A stretch of 64,000 nucleotides of DNA from Rhizobiaceae bacterium (GCA_028279875.1 JANQMU010000076.1:1-64000), one strand, 5' to 3'. Counted from the stretch's first letter, positions 53,966 to 62,964 are shown. Numbers and translations: made by a program. Notes: generated from the letters alone by a model not told the origin.

Positions 53966-54796
53966 ATGAATTGGCGACGCATCTGGACGGTCCTTGCCGA
54001 CGCCGTCGTGCACTTCAACGATGATGATGGTTGGGCGATGGCCAGCCATGTTGCCCTTTCCACATTGCTGGCGCTGTTCCCGTTTCTGATCTTCGCCACC
54101 GCGCTCGCCAGTTTTCTTGGCGCGGATGCCTTCGCGGATACCGCTGTACATATCATTTTCGACACCTGGCCGAAATCGATCGCCGAGCCGATCTCGCGCG
54201 AAGTGCTGAATGTGCTGACGGTCAATCGCGGCGGCCTGCTGACCGTCAGCGTTCTCGCCGCCGCTTTTTTCGCTTCCAACGGGGTCGAGGCGCTGCGGGT
54301 TTCGCTGAACCGCGCCTATCGCGTACAGGAGCGGCGGTCGATCCTTATTCTGAGGGCACAGAGCCTGGGCTTCGTGCTGATCGCCGCGCTGATTATGATG
54401 GTCATCAGCTTCCTGCTTGTCCTGGCGCCGCTGGCCATGCAATTGGCGCGGGAATGGCTTCCCTGGAGTGAGCAGATCGTCGCCCATGTGCAAAACTGGC
54501 GGTTGCTTGTTGCCGCCGTGCTTCTGTTTGCCGGGCTGCTGGTGTGCCATCAATGGCTTCCGGCGGAACGGCGGCCCCTGCGGGCGCTGTTTCCGGGGGT
54601 GGCCATGACGATGGTTTTCTGGATCGTCGGGGCCTCGGCCTTTGCCGGCTATCTGCAGCGGTTTTCCACCTATGTGGCGACCTATGCCGGTCTCGCATCC
54701 ATCATGATCGCGCTGATCTTCCTGTATATCATTGCCGCCATCTTCATCCTCGGCGCCGAGTTGAACGCTGCGATCCTCGCCAAGGGCCGGAATTGA
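53966..54796 (+). CDS. YihY/BrkB-family inner membrane protein
   Basis: This 276-residue protein with six membrane segments belongs to the YihY (formerly RNase BN) family: WAMASHVALSTLLALFPFLIF, a loop with LNRAYRVQERRSI, and AGLASIMIALIFLYIIAAIF. Function is unsettled; the RNase BN label is a historical error. GGAGG five bases before the ATG at 53966 fixes the start; a longer frame to 53849 runs through the inverted repeat. Confidence 0.9.
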   Translation: MNWRRIWTVLADAVVHFNDDDGWAMASHVALSTLLALFPFLIFATALASFLGADAFADTAVHIIFDTWPKSIAEPISREVLNVLTVNRGGLLTVSVLAAAFFASNGVEALRVSLNRAYRVQERRSILILRAQSLGFVLIAALIMMVISFLLVLAPLAMQLAREWLPWSEQIVAHVQNWRLLVAAVLLFAGLLVCHQWLPAERRPLRALFPGVAMTMVFWIVGASAFAGYLQRFSTYVATYAGLASIMIALIFLYIIAAIFILGAELNAAILAKGRN

Positions 54797-54976
54797 TCGC
54801 TTTCGCGTGATATGGTTAACCGATGGAAAATAAAGGCAAAACAGCCAATGGCCATGGTTTGGTCGTTAACCGCGTTTTACGGAATCACGGGAAAACCCCT
54901 AAAATTTTGAGTAATCCTATCCGGGCAAATGGACTGACCTGCGGGTTGCCGCAGGCGTATGGTACGGAGCGATGAA

Positions 54977-55267
54977 ATGATCGGATATGTGCCGCCGGAA
55001 ATATTCTACGGGCTGATTATCACCTGCATCATCGCCTGTTTTTTTGTCGGTCACGCCATGGACGGCGTCATCGGATCCTCCGGTTTCGGGGTTCTGGGCA
55101 ATATGCTGGTGCTGACCACCGGCCTGTTTCTCGGCATTTTCCTGGCCGATCTCGGCGGCCTGGCGGTGTCCAAGATCGAGGTGGTGGCCGGTGCCGGACT
55201 GGTCGGCGCCTTCGGGTCGCTTCTGGTGCTGGTGCTGCTTAAGCATCTGTTCATGCGGGTTGAGTAA
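54977..55267 (+). CDS. Small three-segment membrane protein
   Basis: This 96-residue protein has hydrophobic segments at about 6-27, 41-60 and 67-88. Glycine-rich SGFGVLGNMLVLTTGLFLGIF recalls the GlsB/YeaQ-type stress membrane proteins, but the match is loose. GGAG lies 8 bases before the ATG at 54977. It converges on gluQ, whose stop is 14 bp away. Confidence 0.65.
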   Translation: MIGYVPPEIFYGLIITCIIACFFVGHAMDGVIGSSGFGVLGNMLVLTTGLFLGIFLADLGGLAVSKIEVVAGAGLVGAFGSLLVLVLLKHLFMRVE

Positions 55268-55281
55268 AACCGGGCCTATCG

Positions 55282-56175
55282 TCAGATCTTCGGGCTTGCC
55301 TCGATCAGCCTGCGAATATCGGCGGGCGTATGACGGCTGCGCAGCGCACGCAGCGACAGATCGCGATTGCTTTTCGACAATTTGCGGCCGTGGCCGTCGC
55401 TGATCAGATGGTGATGCCGATAGCGCGGCTGCGGCAGGCCGAGCAGGGCCTGCAGCAGCCGGTGCAGGGCGGTGGCGTGGAAAAGATCGTGGCCGCGCAC
55501 GATATCGGTGATCCCCTGCAGCCCGTCATCGGCGACCGCCGCCAGGTGGTAGGCGACCTGCCCGTCGGCGCGCGCCAGGATGATGTCTCCCCAGAGCGAG
55601 AAGTCGCAGGTAATGGTGCCGGTCTCGCCCTCCGGTCCGCGGCCATGTTCCCGCCAGGACAGGGACGGGCCGACCTGTTCGGCCGCCCGTCGAACATCGA
55701 GTCGCCAGGCGAACGGTCGGCCGGACTCGATCAGTCTTTGCCGGCCGGCGGAGTCCAGATGTCGCTCGGCGCCCGGGTAGAACGGGGCGCCGTCAGGATC
55801 GCGCGGCCAGGGGGAGCCGGACCGCTCCCGGTGGGCAACCTCTTCGGCGATCTCTCGGCGGCTCATGCCGGCCGGATAGACCACGCCCAGCTGTCTGAGG
55901 CGCTTCAGGACGGCCTCGTAATCGGCAAGATGCTCGCTTTGCCGGCGCACCGGCTGCGCCCAGGTGATGCCGAGCCAGCCGAGATCATCGAGGATCTGAG
56001 CTTCATAGTGCCGCCGGCAGCGCTGCGTGTCGGTGTCCTCCATGCGCAGCAGCAGGGTGCCGCCGCAGGCCCGCGCGCTCTCATGGTTGAGCAGCGCCGA
56101 GCAGGCATGGCCCAGATGCAGTTCGCCATTGGGGCTGGGTGCGAAGCGGAAAATGTGGTCGGATTCGGTATGCAT
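55282..56175 (-). CDS. gluQ: Glutamyl-Q tRNA(Asp) synthetase
   Basis: This 297-residue truncated GluRS homologue lacks the anticodon-binding domain. FAPSPNGELHLGHACSA carries the HIGH-type motif, and GRKLSKSNRD is the KMSKS equivalent. GluQ attaches glutamate to the queuosine base of tRNA-Asp. It is divergent from the DNA glycosylase gene with 54 bp between starts. Confidence 0.94.
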   Translation of the reverse strand: MHTESDHIFRFAPSPNGELHLGHACSALLNHESARACGGTLLLRMEDTDTQRCRRHYEAQILDDLGWLGITWAQPVRRQSEHLADYEAVLKRLRQLGVVYPAGMSRREIAEEVAHRERSGSPWPRDPDGAPFYPGAERHLDSAGRQRLIESGRPFAWRLDVRRAAEQVGPSLSWREHGRGPEGETGTITCDFSLWGDIILARADGQVAYHLAAVADDGLQGITDIVRGHDLFHATALHRLLQALLGLPQPRYRHHHLISDGHGRKLSKSNRDLSLRALRSRHTPADIRRLIEASPKI

Positions 56176-56229
56176 GGCCGGTGACAGGACCCTTAAGGTG
56201 CTGATAGGGTTGGCCTTCCGGAGGCCGCC

Positions 56230-56892
56230 TTGTCAATATCGAATGTCCGAATCATTAACCACCCGCGCGACATCGCCGACGGGCTGGAGGCCCTGCCGGC
56301 GCTCGATCAACGCCTTGCGCTGGTCATTGCGCGGGCGGGCGCCGTTCCACTGCGGCGGCAAAAGCCGGGCTTTGAGGGCCTGGCGCAGATCATCGTGTCG
56401 CAGATGGTCTCGAAGGCCAGTGCCGCAGCGCTGTGGAACCGCCTGCTGGCCGAGACGAACGGCTGCAATGTCGGCAAGGTGGCGGCGCTGGACAACGGGC
56501 AAAGCCGGGCGATCGGCCTGTCGCGGTCGAAAGAGCAGACCCTGAAACGCGCGGCGGAGGCCGTTATGTCCGGGGCGCTCGATCCGCATGGCTTGTGCCG
56601 CATGCCGGCCGATGAAGCACTGGCTGCCATGACGGCGATCAAGGGCATCGGCCCATGGACCGCGGAAGTCTATCTGCTGTTTTGTGCCGGGCATGGCGAT
56701 ATCTTTCCGGCGGGCGACGTGGCGCTGCAAAGCGCCGCCGGGCGTGCGCTGGGCTATGTATCAAGGCCGGATCAGAAGGCGCTGCGGCGGATCGCCGCTC
56801 AGTGGCAGCCCTGGCGCGGCGTGGCGGCGCGGCTTCTGTGGGCCTATTATTCCACCGTCATGCGCCGCGGCGATGTCATTCCGACCGGCTGA
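56230..56892 (+). CDS. DNA-3-methyladenine glycosylase II family (AlkA-like)
   Basis: This 220-residue HhH-GPD base-excision glycosylase has the helix-hairpin-helix at AIKGIGPWTAEVYLLF and the catalytic aspartate D163 in FPAGDVALQ. It removes alkylated bases. It lacks an Ada-like or N-terminal AlkA extension, which fits the short AlkA subgroup. The start codon is TTG at 56230 with GGAGG five bases before it; no in-frame ATG lies near. Confidence 0.91.
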   Translation: MSISNVRIINHPRDIADGLEALPALDQRLALVIARAGAVPLRRQKPGFEGLAQIIVSQMVSKASAAALWNRLLAETNGCNVGKVAALDNGQSRAIGLSRSKEQTLKRAAEAVMSGALDPHGLCRMPADEALAAMTAIKGIGPWTAEVYLLFCAGHGDIFPAGDVALQSAAGRALGYVSRPDQKALRRIAAQWQPWRGVAARLLWAYYSTVMRRGDVIPTG

Positions 56893-57005
56893 CCGCCGTC
56901 GCCCTGAACGGGCGGCGAAGCCGGTTCTTTCGGCGCCACTTCACATTCCCGTCACAACCGGCCTAATATATTCAGGACAAAAGACGAATCACTCAGGAGA
57001 GTGAG

Positions 57006-57563
57006 TTGACGGTTGCAGTTTTTCCCGATGCGCTCCCGGCGCTGGTGCTGAACGCCGATTACCGGCCGCTCAGCTACTACCCCTTGTCGCTCTGGTCCTG
57101 GCAGGACGCGATCAAGGCGGTCTTTCTCGACCGGGTGAACATTCTTGCCGAATATGAGCATCGGGTTTCCTCGCCGAGCATGTCGATGGCGCTGCCGAGC
57201 GTCGTCTGCCTGAAAAACTACGTCAAGCCGAGCCGCCACCCGGCCTTCACCCGGTTCAACGTGTTCCTGCGGGACCGGTTCCAGTGCCAGTATTGCGGCA
57301 CCGACCGCGATCTGACCTTCGATCATGTCATTCCACGGCGCTATGGCGGTGAGACGACCTGGGAGAATATCGTTGCGGCCTGTTCGCCCTGCAATCTGAA
57401 GAAGGGCGGCAAGATGCCGAAGGACGCGCGCATGTTCCCGGCGCAAAAGCCCTATCACCCGACGGTGCACGATCTGCACAATAATGGCCGGCAGTTTCCG
57501 CCCAACTATCTGCATGAAAGCTGGATGGACTATCTCTACTGGGATGTCGAACTGGAGCCCTGA
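57006..57563 (+). CDS. HNH endonuclease
   Basis: This 185-residue protein has a zinc-type HNH domain at about 85-140: CQYCG, FDHVIPRRYGGETTWENIVAACSPCN. The conserved alphaproteobacterial N-terminal region contains VLNADYRPLSYYPLSLWSW. This family is a common chromosomal gene in Hyphomicrobiales, with unclear role. The start is TTG at 57006 with AGGAG six bases upstream. The 3' end overlaps the convergent dsbB gene by 28 bp. Confidence 0.9.
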   Translation: MTVAVFPDALPALVLNADYRPLSYYPLSLWSWQDAIKAVFLDRVNILAEYEHRVSSPSMSMALPSVVCLKNYVKPSRHPAFTRFNVFLRDRFQCQYCGTDRDLTFDHVIPRRYGGETTWENIVAACSPCNLKKGGKMPKDARMFPAQKPYHPTVHDLHNNGRQFPPNYLHESWMDYLYWDVELEP

Positions 57564-58087
57564 GGGGCCGGAGAGCTTTCCGAGGCTTCTCCCGAGAAGG
57601 CGCCGTGCAGACAGCCGATCGCGAGGATGATGCTGGCGATCACGTTCCAGCCGGCGAAGGACAGGCCGAGCACCCGCAGGGCGGCCTCATCGCAGGCTGG
57701 TGGTGTGACGGCGTTGAGGTCCGCAAGCAGACTGCCGGCATCGGTGGTCAGCCCGGCGGCGCCGCCGCAGTCCGCGGGACCCGGCCACCAGCCCCATTCG
57801 ACACCGGAATGGTAGACGCCGAGCCCAGCGCCATAGAGCATCAGCCCGCCGCCGGCCAGAAACAGCACCCGGGTGATCATGATCGGCGCCTTGACGGCGG
57901 CCGCGATGGCCGCGGCGATCATCACTGGAACCCCGAGATAATAAGGGGTGCGCTGTTCGAGGCACAGGGCACAGGGGATGTAGCCGCCGATATGTTCGAA
58001 ACCGAGCGCCGCACCGACCACCGCGGCCATGGCAATGGCTAGGAGCAGCGCCTCGCGCATCCGGTTTTTACCCGTCATCGTGGTCAT
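57536..58087 (-). CDS. dsbB: DsbB-family disulfide bond formation protein
   Basis: This 183-residue protein has four membrane segments. The first periplasmic pair is C39 and C42 in IPCALCLEQR, and a second pair sits in GPADCGG and PPACDEA. DsbB reoxidises DsbA and passes electrons to quinone. The ATG at 58087 is chosen; one at 58111 adds 8 residues and overlaps the YqaA-type gene by 11 bp. Confidence 0.88.
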   Translation of the reverse strand: MTTMTGKNRMREALLLAIAMAAVVGAALGFEHIGGYIPCALCLEQRTPYYLGVPVMIAAAIAAAVKAPIMITRVLFLAGGGLMLYGAGLGVYHSGVEWGWWPGPADCGGAAGLTTDAGSLLADLNAVTPPACDEAALRVLGLSFAGWNVIASIILAIGCLHGAFSGEASESSPAPQGSSSTSQ

Positions 58088-58100
58088 GTTCGCATCCCCG

Positions 58101-58682
58101 TCAGAACACATATCTCAGCGCATAGAATCCGCCGAACAGAAGCACCAGAAATATGGCGAAAAGAATGCCGAGATACTTTTCGATAAAGGCCCGGATCGGC
58201 TCGCCGAATTGATACAGCAGGAAGGCGACGAGAAAGAAGCGCAGGGCCCGGCCGATAATGCTGACGATGATGAAGGTCAGAAGGTTGAGGCCGGTGGCGC
58301 CGGAAAAAATCGTCAGCACCTTGTAGGGAAAGGGCGTGACGGCGGCGAACAGCACGCCCCAGCCGCCATAGGTGTTGTACCAGTCGGCGATGCGGGTGAA
58401 ATCCTCGGCCTTGCCGTAGAAGGCCAGGATCGGCGCGCCGATCGCCTCATAGAGGAACATGCCGATCGCATAGCCGAGCAGCGCACCCAGCACCGATGCG
58501 ATGGTGCACAAAAGGGCGTTTTTCCACCAGTTCGCCCGGTCGGCCAGGACCATCGGGATCAAGAGCACGTCCGGCGGGATCGGGAAAAAGGAACTCTCCA
58601 TGAAGGAGATGGTGGCAAGACCCGCCCGCGCATGGCGCGTTGCGGCGAGCGACATGGTCCAGTTGTAGAGACGTCTGATCAT
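58101..58682 (-). CDS. YqaA/DedA-family membrane protein
   Basis: This 193-residue protein of the SNARE-associated (VTT/DedA) family has about four hydrophobic segments with ISFMESSFFPIPPDVLLIPMVL, the family E-x-S-x2-P-x-P motif. GGWGVLFAAVTPFPYKVLTIFSG is the conserved arginine-free YqaA variant. Such proteins are implicated in lipid scrambling or transport. It lies upstream of dsbB on the same strand, and divergent from the tRNA-Leu. Confidence 0.9.
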   Translation of the reverse strand: MIRRLYNWTMSLAATRHARAGLATISFMESSFFPIPPDVLLIPMVLADRANWWKNALLCTIASVLGALLGYAIGMFLYEAIGAPILAFYGKAEDFTRIADWYNTYGGWGVLFAAVTPFPYKVLTIFSGATGLNLLTFIIVSIIGRALRFFLVAFLLYQFGEPIRAFIEKYLGILFAIFLVLLFGGFYALRYVF

Positions 58683-58827
58683 CGATGATGTTCCGCGGCG
58701 GGCTTTCAGGAGGGAATGCGGGAGGCATAAACCGGAATTTGCGCGATTGATAGCAGAACTTGGTAAAAAGCCCGTTGACCGGGCGCGGCCTAGCCGTATA
58801 GTCCGGCTGCTGCTTCAACGGCACAGA

Positions 58828-58912
58828 GCCCCTGTGGCGGAACTGGTAGACGCGTTGGATTCAAAATCCAATTTCTTCGGAAGTGTCGGTTCGAGTCCGA
58901 CCGGGGGCACCA
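58828..58912 (+). tRNA. tRNA-Leu (anticodon CAA)
   Basis: This 85-nt type II tRNA has the acceptor stem GCCCCTG/CGGGGGC with one T-G pair and an encoded CCA end (58910-58912). The anticodon loop TTCAAAA in the TTGGA/TCCAA stem gives CAA. The variable arm is short, and the T-loop is GTTCGAGTC. A spurious peptide can be read through it. It is a plausible attachment site for the AT-richer segment that follows. Confidence 0.96.
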
Positions 58913-58922
58913 TGTGTTTTTT

Positions 58923-58950
58923 GCAGTTTTAACTGCATGATTTTCTTTCT
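58923..58950 (+). terminator. Terminator of tRNA-Leu
   Basis: GCAGTTTTAACTGC (58923-58936) forms a 5-6-bp hairpin, preceded by a T6 run and followed by ATGATTTTCTTTCTTTA. It sits 11 bp after the CCA end. Confidence 0.65.
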
Positions 58951-59226
58951 TTATTTCGAGGTGCCGGGCACCAGATTTTGGGTGCGGACAACGTGTTCTG
59001 AATTTGTACTCGTGACCTTCACCCGATTAGGGCCACGTTGAATTGAAGGTTCAGTTTTAGTAGCGGACAGCGGCGGCGTGGAGCCTACAAGAGGCTCAAG
59101 CGCCGACGCAGCGGTTGCCAAGAACTCGGAAGGACAAGCACTCTCCTTCACAAACGGAAAGTTGCCCATCAAACCGGAGGACCTTGAAACAAGGCCCAAT
59201 GGAAGGAAACGATTGAGAACATTCAT
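58951..59226 (-). CDS. Hypothetical 91-residue protein downstream of protease
   Basis: This ORF starts 41 bp after the protease stop on the same strand, so it could be its second cistron. I recognise no domain. The sequence is polar with a short hydrophobic N-terminus. Its C-terminal 20 residues (around VTSTNSEHVVRTQN) resemble a stretch readable on the minus strand at 62719-62790 (VSSTAPER), so part of it belongs to a repeated sequence. Coding status is uncertain. Confidence 0.3.
   Translation of the reverse strand: MNVLNRFLPLGLVSRSSGLMGNFPFVKESACPSEFLATAASALEPLVGSTPPLSATKTEPSIQRGPNRVKVTSTNSEHVVRTQNLVPGTSK
58966..59014. repeat. Diverged direct repeat, left copy
   Basis: The sequence starting GGGCACCAGATTTTGGGTGC matches 62719-62768 in 19 of its first 22 bases. 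It then continues with a 2-base gap and roughly two-thirds identity for about 28 more. It lies just after the tRNA-Leu terminator. Confidence 0.5.
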
Positions 59227-59267
59227 TTCTCAAATCTGAATGACAATTCTCCTTTTCTTCCAACAAT

Positions 59268-61529
59268 TCAGCTGTGCGATAGTGCTCTCTTCAGTCTTGG
59301 CGACAAGGCATTTGAAGGGTGCCCTTTAGTCGCTGTTATGTCTTCGGTTTTCTTTTTCGACAGATCGGATTTGTCAAAATATGCACGAAGGATTTCGGCT
59401 GAAAGGAATTCGCGGGTTTCACTGTCAGATAATACTCCTAGCTTGGTGCCAATTACCTCTTCTAATTGTAACTTCGCTATTGTCGAAGACCTTCTTCGAG
59501 TCCGCCCGGGCAGGTTTCTTGGAATGGGCATTCGCAAAATCGCTTCAGCGTCGACTATGCCCGCACCGAATTCTCCACTAGGTAGATTGTGATCCTTCTG
59601 CGCGGAATCTTTCAGCACCTTGCGAAATAGCTCCTGAATATCTTTCGGATTTCTCGCTTCTAATTCAGCAGCGTGGAATGATCGCCACAATGCAGCTACG
59701 CCTGCTGTTAGTGCTACTGCATACGAAGTACCTGAGCCTCTGCCGGTGTCGTTGGATCCATCTTTTGTAATGGCCGCTCGCCAAACGGATTCGCCGGGCG
59801 CTGAAATGTCCACCTTAGAACCACGGCAAGACTGCGCCCACGGATCGCGATCTATGTTCGAGCCAGCGACCGCAATGGTTTCGTCGTAGCTTGCCGGAGG
59901 TGTTACAAATCTTACAACATTTCCTGCCGCAACCAAAACAATCACCCCTTGGTTGGTTGCACGTCGAATTGCTTTTCTCAGCGAATTTGATGGCATGCCG
60001 CCAAGGCTCATGGAAATCACTTTGCAGCCGATGCCAGTAGCATAGTCGACCGCATCCCGTAATCGCCACATACCCGAAACAGTAAGCACAGGAGTTGGTC
60101 TTATAGCACCCGGTTTTGTCACTCTGAGTGGTACAATTTCGGACTGCAGTGCCGGCCCTTTAATTGCGCCAAGTCTGCCACTCATTATTACACTAGCTGT
60201 GGCAAGCCCATGGGAGCCATGACTGCGTTTACTTGTCCGCGTTTCTTCATCATTATCCAGAAAATCATAGTCCATGTTGGTAAGAACACGTGTGATGTCC
60301 ATCTCTGGATGCTCTTGAAAGCCGCTGTCAGGATGCCCTATTAAAACACCTTCTCCAGGTCGTTTTCCTGCCGCTTCAATAAATGCCCAAGCCTCGGGGA
60401 CCCTGCATTCCTTGACGGCCCATGCAGGATCAGAGGTGCCCGGTTTGTGATCGTCATTTCCGAATATGGCGTGGCCCCGAATGCGTTTATCATCATCGGG
60501 CGCATCAGTTTCTCCGGGAACAGGGAACGGGAACGAAGGTTCAGCGAAGATTATTGTTTCCAGTTCTTCGAGTTTGTAACAATTCTCCCAAGCTTCACCA
60601 AAACTGATAGGTACTTGTCCGCCATACACTGCATCAAATTCATACGGGTCCCCCTGGCATGGCCTCAAAGACCACTCCTTCCCCAAGTAATCCTTCACAA
60701 TATGCGTGGCCGTCTCCCGCAAATCTTCTTCTTTGCCGGTTTCCAGTTCGAAGGTGATAACATCACAGGCTACCATGCTGACGTTACTGAGAGGATCGTC
60801 CTCGCTGCCGCCACGTCGTCTTGGAGTTCGCTTTGCCTGGCCATAGCGTTGCTTCAATTTGAGGTGCTCCGATGCCACTCGATCATTCGGTGCTGTCCAG
60901 GTTTCGTGTTCTCCAGACTTAGGATCAAAAAATCCGACATAGCCACCTTCGCGCACACCAAAGGATTTCAAGCTTAGACCAAGAAAATCATTATGATTTT
61001 TGTGTTCGTCCGAGATGGTAAAATATAGTGGCAGGACGAAGTTCGACACTTTAACCCCGTCAATTTCATAAGTATCCTGCTGGACGGCGTCGCACAATTC
61101 ATACCAGTGGTATACGGTACGGCCTTTTTCGGCTGGATCAGGATGAGGGCCCTGGGCAAGTAAATTCACCTCTGGATCCATCGCTAATTCAAGCGCTTCA
61201 TGGGATAAAGTTACGCTCCAAGGTTCGCCGAGTTTTTCTGATAATCTCCTGAATACAAACCCATACGGAACGCCTGAGTGATTGAGGTCATGATATCCCA
61301 ATGCGTCATTGATGTCCTCGTCATCCCACAAATAGATAACAGCGTCGCCCCGCATATCTAGTGGGTCCAGGGGATTTGGTTGCTCACCTGTCCAGCCCTC
61401 AAGTCGTAACTCAGCGTGTCTATGCCAGTATTTTTTAAAATCTTCCAAGAGTTGGCGATTCACGGCCCTCAGTGTGTCTTGTACTTCCTGATGGTGTAGA
61501 TCCGTGTTATTGATAATGGAAATGATCAT
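59268..61529 (-). CDS. Subtilase fused to an N-terminal HExxE metallopeptidase-like domain
   Basis: This is a 753-residue cytoplasmic-looking protein without signal peptide. Residues 1-190 form an unfamiliar domain with SHEALELAMDP (H110, E111, E114) and HWYELCDAVQ (H141, E144, D147), a pattern that could bind a metal. Residues about 245-335 look like a subtilase propeptide-like fold. Residues 392-665 are an S8 peptidase with an intact triad: D401 in HPDSG, H437 in SHGSHG, S602 in GTSYA, and oxyanion N537 in AAGN. The C-terminal 90 residues are basic. Base composition is clearly AT-richer than neighbours. GGGGA precedes the ATG. It is not part of a recognisable operon except for the small ORF that follows. 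Confidence 0.8.
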   Translation of the reverse strand: MIISIINNTDLHHQEVQDTLRAVNRQLLEDFKKYWHRHAELRLEGWTGEQPNPLDPLDMRGDAVIYLWDDEDINDALGYHDLNHSGVPYGFVFRRLSEKLGEPWSVTLSHEALELAMDPEVNLLAQGPHPDPAEKGRTVYHWYELCDAVQQDTYEIDGVKVSNFVLPLYFTISDEHKNHNDFLGLSLKSFGVREGGYVGFFDPKSGEHETWTAPNDRVASEHLKLKQRYGQAKRTPRRRGGSEDDPLSNVSMVACDVITFELETGKEEDLRETATHIVKDYLGKEWSLRPCQGDPYEFDAVYGGQVPISFGEAWENCYKLEELETIIFAEPSFPFPVPGETDAPDDDKRIRGHAIFGNDDHKPGTSDPAWAVKECRVPEAWAFIEAAGKRPGEGVLIGHPDSGFQEHPEMDITRVLTNMDYDFLDNDEETRTSKRSHGSHGLATASVIMSGRLGAIKGPALQSEIVPLRVTKPGAIRPTPVLTVSGMWRLRDAVDYATGIGCKVISMSLGGMPSNSLRKAIRRATNQGVIVLVAAGNVVRFVTPPASYDETIAVAGSNIDRDPWAQSCRGSKVDISAPGESVWRAAITKDGSNDTGRGSGTSYAVALTAGVAALWRSFHAAELEARNPKDIQELFRKVLKDSAQKDHNLPSGEFGAGIVDAEAILRMPIPRNLPGRTRRRSSTIAKLQLEEVIGTKLGVLSDSETREFLSAEILRAYFDKSDLSKKKTEDITATKGHPSNALSPRLKRALSHS

Positions 61530-61831
61530 TAGTATTCCCCATATCGCACTTTGAGAATTTTATTTTTGAGGAAAATTTGGAGAATGGCAACCCAATACTT
61601 GTGCAAAATGCTACGCTGAGATGGCACCAGATGCACCAAATCACAAAGTATATTGCTTTTTTAAGACATAAAATTCGATATGGACTCAATGCCCGTTTTT
61701 GATGGAGACTATTTGAAGAAATTCGGTTGAATTATTGGCTTATCCTGATTTCCTTTCCTTGTTCTTGGAGGCTTTTTAGGAATTAGGGAATAGTGCTTGC
61801 CAAGGCGGTTGTTGGGTGATTCAAGCTTTTC
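61530..61831. other. 302-bp AT-rich intergenic region
   Basis: This region holds the promoter side of the protease gene and the left flank of the broken transposase. It is AT-rich with several T-runs. I see no credible gene and could not find the left terminal inverted repeat of the insertion sequence here. Confidence 0.4.
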
Positions 61832-62694
61832 ATGTGGACCAAGCAGAGCCGATCCCGGATGGCTGAAATATCCCGGAAGACAAAGCGCTATCCGTCGGAT
61901 TTGACGGATGAGGAATGGCAACGGATCGCGCCGCTGATGCCGGCATCATCGAAGCTGGGCCGTAAGTGATGCACGGATCTGCGCGAGGTGATCAACGCCT
62001 TGCGCTATCTGGTGCGCTCAGGCTGCGGCTGGGAGATGTTGCCGGTTCATTTCGGCCCCTGGCAGACGATCTATTGGTGGTTTCGCCGGCTGATGCGCCG
62101 GTTCCTCTTCCGCACTATTCATGACCTCAGTGTGATGCTTGACCGGTAGCTTTGGGCCGCAATGCGAGCCCCTCCGGCGGCGTGATCGACAGCCAGAGCG
62201 TCAAGGCGCCTTCCGCCAAGACAAGGGGTTACGATGCTGGCAAGAAGGTTGTCGGCCGCAAGCGCCACATCGCCGTGGATACCGACGGTCGGCTGTTGAT
62301 GGTCAACCTGACACCCGCCGACATCTCCGACAGCGCCGGTGGGCAGGTGATCCTTGACGGCATCCGCAAACGCTGGCTCTGGGTCAAGCATCTGTTCGCC
62401 CCCTCTCAGCGATGCTCCGCATCGCCTGCCGGGGCACTGGACAGCGCCTATGACCGGGCCCAGCTGATGGACAAGGCGGCGTTTCTCGACTTCACTATCG
62501 GGGTGATCAAGCGATCCGACACGGCCAAGGGGTTCGAGGTTCTGCAGCGCCGCTGGGTGGTCGAGCGGACCTTCGGCTGGATGACCCGATGGTGCCGGCT
62601 TGTGCGCGATTATGAGCAACGCATCGGTGTATCAAAAGCAATGATACACATCGCAATGGCTTTCATACTCATGCGAAGATTGGCCCACCCATGA
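61832..62694 (+). pseudogene. Broken IS5-family (IS427-like) transposase
   Basis: Read across frames, the translation follows an IS5-family DDE transposase: RYPSDLTDEEWQRIAPLMP, VINALRYLVRSGCGWEMLP, GPWQTIYWWFRRLMRR, VIDSQSVKAPSAKTRGYDAG, and RRWVVERTFGWMTRWCRLVR. A TGA at 61967-61969 interrupts the first frame, and a TAG at 62147-62149 ends it. The rest continues in the next frame from about 62152. About 45 bp at 62401-62445 insert extra residues (after KHLFA) where the family reads straight into AYDRAQ. The element is dead. Its right flank contains GAATTTCCAAAAGGGCTCTA, but no matching left terminal repeat was seen. Confidence 0.88.
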
Positions 62695-62964
62695 ATTTCC
62701 AAAAGGGCTCTAACATGTGGGCGCCGGATTTTAGGTGCGGGGCCAAGGCGTTCTGGAGCTGTGCTTGAAACCTCGCAGTAGTGTGTCAGGTCAGGCTCGA
62801 TATGCCGAATCCCGGCAGTCGAGGCCGGTGATGCCCCGGTCGGACGCGCGAAGGCAACGCCGATCCTGGTAAGCTGGCCCAACCAATAGGCGGCTCTTTC
62901 AAGGATCGCCCTTTCGTCTTTGTGCATGGCCTGAAAAATAGGCAAGCGCACAGGGAATGTTCAT
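62695..62964. other. Intergenic segment between transposase remnant and higA
   Basis: This 270-bp stretch carries the right copy of the diverged repeat (62719-62768). Minus-strand readings of 70-110 residues cross it but run into the transposase 3' end and have no recognisable domain. It is probably debris of an older insertion. Confidence 0.4.
62719..62768. repeat. Diverged direct repeat, right copy
   Basis: GGGCGCCGGATTTTAGGTGC opens a stretch that matches 58966-59014 in the same orientation. Both copies, read on the minus strand, encode a similar short peptide (VSSTAPER here, VTSTNSEH there). The two copies bracket the protease and the transposase. Confidence 0.5.

Noticed and set aside
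58747-58932. A 61-residue rightward reading frame over the tRNA region
   Set aside because: It is the well-known spurious translation across a tRNA-Leu gene; the tRNA fold with encoded CCA explains the sequence.
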